The position numbers and the translations under genes were made by a program. A stretch of DNA of 64,000 bases from positions 17,054,360-17,118,359 of the forward strand of contig NC_039368.1 of assembly GCF_003573695.1 (NCBI RefSeq), given 5' to 3'. Positions within the stretch are counted from its first letter, which is position 1; each line of letters begins with the position of its first letter. Below the pieces are notes generated by a model that did no database searches, was not told the DNA's origin, and was given only the letters and a program-made list of their open reading frames with translations. The stretch is from Papaver somniferum (Eukaryota; Streptophyta; Magnoliopsida; Ranunculales; Papaveraceae). Of this stretch, positions 57,023-64,000 are shown in pieces.

Positions 57023-60000
57023 ATGAGGATGGAAGAAAATGCAGCAGCTTTACATACTATAGTGAATTCAGTACAAGCTCTAGGTAAAGGATTTGATGTC
57101 AACTTTGATACTAGATTACTCTACTGTAAAGGGGTTGCAGGGTCTAGAATTATTGAGCTTGATGAAGAACATACAAGAGATCTATTGGTTTGTGATGGTA
57201 TGGTTGTTAATAATGTTTCTAGAGATATTAGATGCTCTCAGGAAAGGATTCAGCGTGAAAGCTCTGGTGTTTGCAATTATTTTGAGGTATATATACCATT
57301 TTCCTCTTTTGGTAATGTTTAATTTTCAGCTTATTTTAGTTTATAATTTCATTTGATCGGCTTCATGGTGCGGTGTGATTCTAGGTTTGCCTATTAATTT
57401 TAGTGTAGAGTGACCTTGTATAGTGAAGTGAATTAGTTGCAATTTTATCAGGTCAAATAATTGAAGGCCTGTGTTGGATTCTATTTTCTTCTGAGTTGTT
57501 TGAAATTTGGATTTATCAATTTATCCTCGGTTTCTACGTGATCACTGAGAATGTTTTTTACTGAATTTGGAGGCCTTTCATGACATTTAGCACTTCCATG
57601 ATAAAAGAAGCTGGTGACAATCCGTTTGTATAATGCTGAAACTAAGCTCACCACTGCAATAAGTAGTTGTGCTACGAGGACATTTTCGAGTAACAGGCTA
57701 AAGTCCGTCGCACTATATTCTTTATTGGAATAAACTTTTTAGGCTGTCTCCTAAAGTTAGTGTTTCTAAAGAGGCACCCCATGCGTAGAAGATCAAGTAA
57801 GGTTTCATGCGCCAAGATAGTTGATTCTATGCAAGCAGGAGTTTTCTGGTCGGTTAGAGTTAGGATAGAAAGAAGTGGGACATGATGCAAGCACAAAACT
57901 TAGTGCAGTAGTTTCACAAGACTTGGATAGATATAGTGCACTAATATCAACCATTGAGGGTAACTACTAGATGTAGCTGCAAAATAAGATCGTTTGGATA
58001 CTGTTGTGAGACTACTGCTTTCTGGTAAGCTGAATCTGGCACTCTCAGCTCTTAACATGTGTTAAAGCTGAAGGCGTGGGTATCTTGGATGCATGATCAA
58101 AAGTTAACAATTAAGAAAAAAATACCAACGTAACAGTTAGAGCCATATGACCATGCACTGGTGACAGGCTCGTGCTTATATTTAATGTCCTAAACTGACA
58201 TAAGATATGGAGGTGTCTACAAACTTTAGGAATGTGGGAATACATAATCACAGAGAGTCTCTTACTATTTCAAACGGTCAGAATAGTCGATTACAACTTT
58301 ATTCTCCCTTAATTATGATTTCATCAATCCAGAAGCTCTTGGCTTATCTGAAACATTAGTAGCTCTGGGAACTGGTGCCTGCAAACTTGCTTCACCCTAG
58401 CTTAATATATGAACCGGGTTCCGTAATGTTGTTTTCTACGATTAGAAATGTTCATCATCTGTTCTTCGTGGGTATATCAAAAATACAATTGCTAATGTTG
58501 AGAAAGTCATGATAGATGCTACCAACACGAAATGCATGTTTTAGGCTGCTTCAGTAGTAAAGGCTACATATTGCTAGAAAAGAGTTGATCTCGTGCATTT
58601 CTATCTAATTGATGAATAATGACTGCAGATGGTGGAGTACTTCAATAAAAAGGCTAATCTATCAGGAAACGTGCCCATTGGACGCTTTAATTCAGCATTT
58701 AGCTTTACTGGCTCAAAGCAAATTGATGCTGCAACTACTAAAAGTCTTGCCGTGGATGGGTATTTTGTTCCACTCTACAAGATTCAACTCTCAAATTCTG
58801 CTTTTGGTCTGCAAGAAAATGTCAAGAGGGCCATCCCGTCATTCTGGGATCCCTCATCCTTAGCAAGGTAAATTTATGAATCATAACATATTTTCCGGCA
58901 CCTAGGTGAATTCTATATGTTTTCACATGTAATTTACTTTAAGACAGAACTCTGGTTTAATGTCAACACAAATTGGATATATCAAAAATACTGAAAACAT
59001 AATCTCAGCATATATTCTCTGATTACGAACCCAGAAAACCTCAGTAAAACTAGATATCTGTGTTGTCCCTAATCTTCTTTTCTTTTGGCAGCTTCATTGA
59101 GAACTACGGAACTCATATTATTACTTCTATAACAATTGGGGGTAAAGATGTAATTTACGTCAAGCAACACTGTTCATCACCTTTATCCACCATGGAGATA
59201 AAGAACTATGTGCAGGATATTGGAGACCAAAGGTTCTCTGATACAGACAGCCGTACTTCAGGTCCCATGAAATTTAAGGATAAGGCTAGTTCTGCAACAG
59301 TTTCTTTTCTTCTTTTGTCTGCATTTCTTGAAGATTCTTATTGTATACCTTCTTGTCAAATTGTAAGCATACTCGGCTTGTGTTTGTCTTGGTAGGTTGT
59401 CGATCCTGCTTTATTTAACAGTCAAGGAATATACCCTCAACCTTCTAATGCCCCCTACCTTACAGGGAAAGAAGTAAGTAAAATTGTTTTTTGTTGTTCT
59501 TATAAGATTTATCTATCTATAACTTAACAAGCTTATCCTCACACGTAGAAAATGACAAACATAGATACTTGGCAGAGCTTTATATCAAAAGCTCTATCTC
59601 AAGCTGCTTCCAGTTGTCACTGGATATCTAAGTGGAACTAGGTATAGTGGTGCCTGAACCCAAAGTGGTTTCTGTTTGCTCCATTTTTAAGTGACCTGCA
59701 ACAGTGACACCCAATATAAAAAACACCTATGCTTTTTATCGACTCATTTTAGCCGTGGACCTGAAATGGAATTTGATAATCTCCCCATTCTAATTAACTG
59801 CCCTCACTTGAAAAAGCACAAGCTACACACTCTTGCACAGGACTAATTTATACATTAACTTTGTGCTTTATGTTTGTATATTCACTTGATGAGGAACGAT
59901 AATATGTTCCGGTGATTGGACTTGATCACAATTGTATCTGTGCGCATTACTTCCCCTTATTTATTCAATAACCAAATTAGAACATTTGCTTGATGCCAGG

Positions 60001-61409
60001 ATGTTACAGTCATTTTTAGACGGAGGGGAGGGGACGATCTAGTCCAGAGCCACTTCCAGTGGGTCAGAACTGTTAGGGCTTCCCCAGATGTTATAGAAAT
60101 GACCTTCATCTCCATTACATCTCTCCTCGATGGATTACGTGGAAAGGACTATCTAGCTCGTGCAATCGATTTATACCTCGAGTGTAAGAGAACTTCATAG
60201 CTCATAGTAGTCAGTCTATCTTACAGATGTGGAGTTGTGGAATATATTCTCCAATTTCTTCCAGCCCTATAGTCAAACTTTTCTCTTGAAAACTATTTGC
60301 AGACAAGCCCCCAATCGAAGAATTACGATACTTTTTGGAGTTTCAAATCCCTCGAGCGTGGGCGCCACCGCAGGACAAGCATCCTGGTCACCGAAAAAAA
60401 GAACCTGTTTGTCCTTATCTGCAGTTCAGTATGATGGGTCAAAAGCTTTACATCAGCCAAGAGCAGGTATGCTCCTCATAACCAGCTTTATTTCACCAAT
60501 CAGGTCTTGATTGGCCACCCTGAAGTTCAGTCTTGTTCACCAGCGTCTAACGTAGGTGAGCGAGGTCCAGTAAACCACTAGCCAGGACCGTTCATGTTTG
60601 GCTTTTAAGTATATGTATTTCGTGGAGTGGATCTAGTTCACCCTTGTTAATTTCCAGTGAAGAAAATGATAGTTGTCCCGATGCTTCCTTGGCCAATTCT
60701 TTGTTATAGAACTATGTACTGTTCATCCTCAATTGCATACTGAAGTGGCTCAAGGAAAATGCAGGTATCAGTTGGCCGTAAACCAGTAACGGGCTTAAAG
60801 TTAATTCTAGGAGGGGTCAAACAGAACCAGCTCAGTGTTCAGCTTCAACACTTGGTATCTCTTCCGAAGATCCTTCAACCATTTTGGGACACCCATGTAG
60901 CAATCGGTGCACCTAAATGGCAGGGACCCGAGGAGCAAGATAGTCGATGGTTCGAGCCAGTTAAATGGAAGAACTTCTCACATGTTAGCACTGCTCCAAT
61001 TGAGAGCAACGAGACCTTTATAGGTGACCTTTGTGGTGTTTACATCGTTACAGGCGCTCAACTCGGAGTGTGGGACTTTGGGACGAGGAACGTGTTGTAC
61101 ATGAAGCTCTTGTTTTCTAGGCTTCCTGGCTGCACCATACGAAGATCAGTTTGGGACCATACCCCTGTTGGTCAAAATGAAAAGTCAAAGAAATCTACGA
61201 ATACAAGTAATAGTTGTACCAGCTCTGGCAACCCAAGTTCAAGTTCGAGAGATGTGTCGGGTAATAAATTGGTTAAGTTTGTAGATGCATCAGAGATGTG
61301 CAAAGGGCCAGAAGATTCACCGGGCCATTGGTTGGTAACAGGTGGAAAACTTGGAGTTGAGAAAGGGAAGATTGTTTTGAGAGTGAAATATTCTGTACTA
61401 AATTACTGA
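57023..61409 (+). CDS. MACPF domain-containing protein, CAD1/NSL1 family, seven exons
   Basis: Exons 57023-57286, 58629-58867, 59092-59284, 59396-59473, 60000-60183, 60303-60466 and 60765-61409 keep phase throughout and give 588 residues, close to the plant family. The first exon has ALGKGFDVNFDTRLLYCKG, the family N-terminus. The MACPF signature YGTHIITSITIGG is at residues 173-185. RRRGGDDL follows near 264, and a conserved C-terminal half has GAPKWQGPEEQDSRWFEP, VTGAQLGVWDFG and CTIRRSVWDHTP. A Ser/Asn-rich low-complexity insert lies near 513-537, and the protein ends in GKIVLRVKYSVLNY. No signal peptide. Plant members restrain salicylate-linked cell death and defence; exact orthology (CAD1, NSL1 or paralogue) is not decided. 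Start could be the second Met, 57029. Intron 3 is GC-AG. Confidence 0.9.
57287..58628 (+). other. Intron 1 of the MACPF gene
   Basis: 1,342 bp, donor gag/gtatat, acceptor gactgcag. No ORF or repeat recognised inside. Confidence 0.8.
59285..59395 (+). other. Intron 3 of the MACPF gene, GC-AG type
   Basis: Donor ataag/gctagt, acceptor tcttggtag, 111 bp. It joins exons 3 and 4 in phase 0 across KFKDK and VVDPALF. Without it exon 3 reads into an unrelated Ser/Leu-rich tail and stops at 59395. A GT donor at 59362 (aaatt/gtaagc) is the alternative, but it would include that tail. Confidence 0.6.
59474..59999 (+). other. Intron 4 of the MACPF gene
   Basis: 526 bp, donor gaa/gtaagt, acceptor tgatgccag. 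Nothing else recognised inside. Confidence 0.8.
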
Positions 61410-62207
61410 ATTCTCAGTTTTTCAAGATGGGTTCCCATTTCCAAGATGTGCAGTAGTAGCATTAGCCGTCATGTACAATTGGGTATGGTGATATTGCACC
61501 ATTGACACCTGCAACAAAAATCTTTGCTTGTGTTTTTGTGTTAGTGGGGTTTGGATTTATAGATATATTGCTAAGTGGGGTGCTGAATTATGCATTAGAT
61601 TTGCAAGAAACTTTGATTTTGGCAAATAGTCGTGTGGATATGGGTAGCAAGGCTAATTACCATAATTTTTTTCGGTTTTAGTGAGAGGACATGTATTATT
61701 ATTTTTTGTTTCTGGATATGGGGCTTTCTTGTGTTCATCATGGATGTAAAATTTTTGGCAGTTTGATGAACTCGTGAATGAAATGAGGTGAAGACGAGAT
61801 GTCTTTCAGTTTGATGAGTTCTTGCAGTTCCTATGTCCCATCGTCTGTTAATCATGAGTTCTGTGCAAAAATCTCTTCCAACTGTTTTTTTTTATAAGAC
61901 ACGGACATGGATTTTTTCTGCCATTTCCATGGAAATATCTTCTATCAAGAACTGCAATCTGAGCTTGAAATTCTGGTTTTCATTCCCTGCCAGACTGATT
62001 TATGCTCACAGTACCGAATAGTTGCTGTCAAACATCACTTGTAAGAATGTTTCAAAATAGCTTGGAACCACAAAAACAAATCCGTGCATAAACTTTTTTT
62101 ATACTAATACTAGATCGAGTCGAGGAACCCAATAATGACAGTCAACCCCTTACATTCAATATAAGTCCACTTGAGATTTGAGAGAGCTGAGATCAAAGAT
62201 CAAGGCA
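61410..62207 (+). other. 3' UTR of the MACPF gene and intergenic spacer
   Basis: No gene on either strand. A caatataagt run at about 62158-62167 could be a weak TATA box for the next gene, about 45 bp before its ATG. Confidence 0.4.
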
Positions 62208-63263
62208 ATGGAAGAAAACGAAATCAAGAACTTCATAAAGGTATGGATTTCAGCATTCATTTCTTTAACTTATTGTTATTTCATACCCATGAAAATCCCA
62301 AAAGGAAAATTCAGATTTCTTTCTCTCCTCCCAGTTCTCTACTTATTTACATTCATTCTTCCGTTTAAACTCAGAACAATATCTTTAGTAGGTGGTACAG
62401 CATTTTTCCTTACATGGCTTGCTAATTTCAATCTCATTTTATTCTCAATTGACAAAGGTCCATTATCATCATCATCATCATCAAATCCACCAATTTCATA
62501 CTCAAAATTCATTTCCACTTCTTGTCTTCCCATTAAACTAAAAAACCCATCATCATCATCTCATCATCAAACCACAACTACTACAAATCTAGCAATCAAA
62601 GGTTTGATTCTAGGATTATTAACAATTATTTATGAACATAAACAAATCATTCATCCAAATTTGATGTTAGTGTACTATTGCTGTTATCTTTACCTTTGTT
62701 TAGAATTACTGTTAGCCATTGTTGCAGCCATGGTCTCAAAACTGCTAAAGCTGGATCTTGAACCCCAATTCAATGAGCCATTTCTTTCAACTTCATTACA
62801 AGATTTTTGGGGACACAGATGGAATTTAATGGTGCCAAATATTCTCAAACCAACTGTTTATGATCCTGTCCGGTATGTTTCTGTGGCTGTGATTGGTTGG
62901 AAGTGGGCTCCACTTCCAGCGACACTGTCTACTTTTCTCGTGTCCGGGTTAATGCACGAACTCATTTTCTACTACTTCGGACGTGTGTATCCGACATGGG
63001 AAGTCACTTGTTTTTTTCTGCTCCAAGGAATTTGTGTGGCATTGGAGATACTGGTGAAGAAATTGGCTAATGGCAGGTGGAGGCTGCATCCGATGATTTC
63101 GAGACCGTTGACGGTTGGGTTTGTGTTGGTGACGGCTGTTTGGCTGTTTTTTCCGCAGGTTCTGAGGTTTAATGGGATTGATAGGGTGAGTAATGAGGTT
63201 GCTGCAGTTGTTGGGTTCTTTAAGGAAGCTGGAACAACTTTGAAGTTAGTTTTCAGGGTATAG
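62208..63263 (+). CDS. Wax-synthase-like MBOAT acyltransferase (long-chain-alcohol O-fatty-acyltransferase family)
   Basis: A single exon of 351 codons from ATG 62208 (gcaatggaag, better than the earlier in-frame TTG). Residues about 6-80 and 125-180 hold several hydrophobic membrane segments. The family block SLQDFWGHRWNLMVPNILKPTVYDPVR lies at about 196-222, and the probable catalytic His is in LVSGLMHELIFYY (His 250). More membrane segments follow to the C-terminus. Members join fatty acyl-CoA to long-chain alcohols to form wax esters in the ER membrane. Intronless genes of 340-350 codons are usual. The loop at about 86-125 has Ser and Thr runs from tca/act repeats. The substrate cannot be told from sequence. 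Confidence 0.88.
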   Translation: MEENEIKNFIKVWISAFISLTYCYFIPMKIPKGKFRFLSLLPVLYLFTFILPFKLRTISLVGGTAFFLTWLANFNLILFSIDKGPLSSSSSSNPPISYSKFISTSCLPIKLKNPSSSSHHQTTTTTNLAIKGLILGLLTIIYEHKQIIHPNLMLVYYCCYLYLCLELLLAIVAAMVSKLLKLDLEPQFNEPFLSTSLQDFWGHRWNLMVPNILKPTVYDPVRYVSVAVIGWKWAPLPATLSTFLVSGLMHELIFYYFGRVYPTWEVTCFFLLQGICVALEILVKKLANGRWRLHPMISRPLTVGFVLVTAVWLFFPQVLRFNGIDRVSNEVAAVVGFFKEAGTTLKLVFRV

Positions 63264-64000
63264 ATTGTTTAAGGTTATGAAATAGGAACCACTGCCTCAA
63301 AGTCTAGAGTTTTCTGTTTGGCTTATACTGAATTGCTCTCTAGTGAGTATCCTTGTTCAAAATTTGTTAATTACAAAAACTTGAATATGAGTTTGTGAGC
63401 TATCCATAATAAATTGTCCATTGTTATATACTGGTAGACTATTGGACTACGAACTAACTAATACTTATAGTGCGTTTGGTTCAAGTTTTTGGACGTTCAA
63501 GTTTTTGGATTCATAGGGAATCCATCCAATTACCCCAAACCAAACAGTCCATATAGTTTGGTAATTGGATTCCTGGGTAATCCAATTCCCCCAAAGCCTT
63601 CTTTTCCATTGCACCCCTATTCCAATGGAATGCAGTCCAATTCCGGGAAAAAAAACGCAGAGGAAAGGAAATTACGAGACTGTCCTCGTAACAAAACAAA
63701 ATCCCGTTTTCACATTTCTCCATTTCCAAACTCGAGCGACGGGCTGAAGGAGAAGAAAAAAAAAACCAGAGAAAAATCAATGGAGATCGAGAAGGATTGA
63801 GACTGTTAATCGTTGATTATTCTTCTACTTCGACAAGAAACCGTATCATATTCTAAAACAAATCCATCTCTGATTTCGAGGGCGCAAAATCCATCTCTGA
63901 TTTTGGGGATTTAGGGTTAGGTAATTCCTCACCTCTCTTTGATTTTTTTGATTAGTTCTTCTGATTTTTTGATGATTTCAGTTTAGTTGGTTGTTAATTT
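63264..64000 (+). other. Downstream region with possible MITE and a possible next-gene 5' end
   Basis: A polyadenylation-like aataaa lies at 63408-63413. From about 63471 gtgcgtttggttcaag opens a MITE-like stretch with internal inverted copies of ccaattacc..aaac (63530-63575). 63700-63920 has purine-rich then ttcgat sequence ending gggttag/gtaattcc, like a 5'-UTR exon with a GT donor. No coding start of a new gene is certain. Confidence 0.35.

Overview
The window is nuclear DNA of a flowering plant, most likely a eudicot; the species cannot be fixed from the sequence. About four fifths is LTR retrotransposons inserted into one another. The cellular genes lie in the right-hand 8 kb: a seven-exon MACPF-domain gene (57023-61409) and an intronless wax-synthase-like MBOAT gene (62208-63263), with a possible 5' end of a further gene at the right edge. 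No rRNA, tRNA, organelle or bacterial features were seen.

The outer layer (1-46627) is a decayed Ty3/gypsy element of the Tat/Ogre/Retand type in + orientation. It has gag end, protease, RT, RNase H, a second (archaeal-type) RNase H, integrase, then an antisense gene and a 3' LTR. Two elements split it. (a) At 2326-26682 sits a SIRE-like Ty1/copia element with 2.8-kb LTRs and a gag remnant but no pol. Its interior holds a solo LTR of a second SIRE-like family (9161-22244). That solo LTR holds a complete minus-strand Athila-like element, A (11156-21833). The 3' LTR of the SIRE-like element also holds a solo Athila-like LTR (23154-24707). (b) At 27701-38984 sits a recent plus-strand Athila-like element, B. 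Target-site duplications (TSDs) support the five inserts: tgttg, aatcg, actag, tgcag, and an imperfect tgaac/cgaac. The order of insertion can therefore be read directly, four levels deep at 11156-21833.

The most interesting structure is the antisense unit of the outer element. On the minus strand from about 45492 to 40915 I see a TATA box, a 5'-UTR intron and five coding exons with GT..AG borders. They encode a charged protein with a long coiled-coil C-terminal half. It lies between integrase and 3' LTR, where Tat-lineage elements are known to carry an additional antisense ORF. The exon-intron layout and separate promoter are my reading. This copy carries several frame breaks.

To the right of the outer element are a gene-free stretch with a possible LTR remnant (46628-48820), a second solo LTR of the second SIRE-like family (48821-51175, TSD ccttc), 4 kb of AT-rich intergenic DNA with small repeats and MITE-like structures, and a 1.25-kb terminal-inverted-repeat element (55087-56341) packed with a short motif in both orientations. 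The MACPF gene follows (defence and cell-death control family, 588 aa predicted, one GC-AG intron), then the wax-synthase-like gene (351 aa). Both look intact and share the + strand, but nothing shows a functional link between them.
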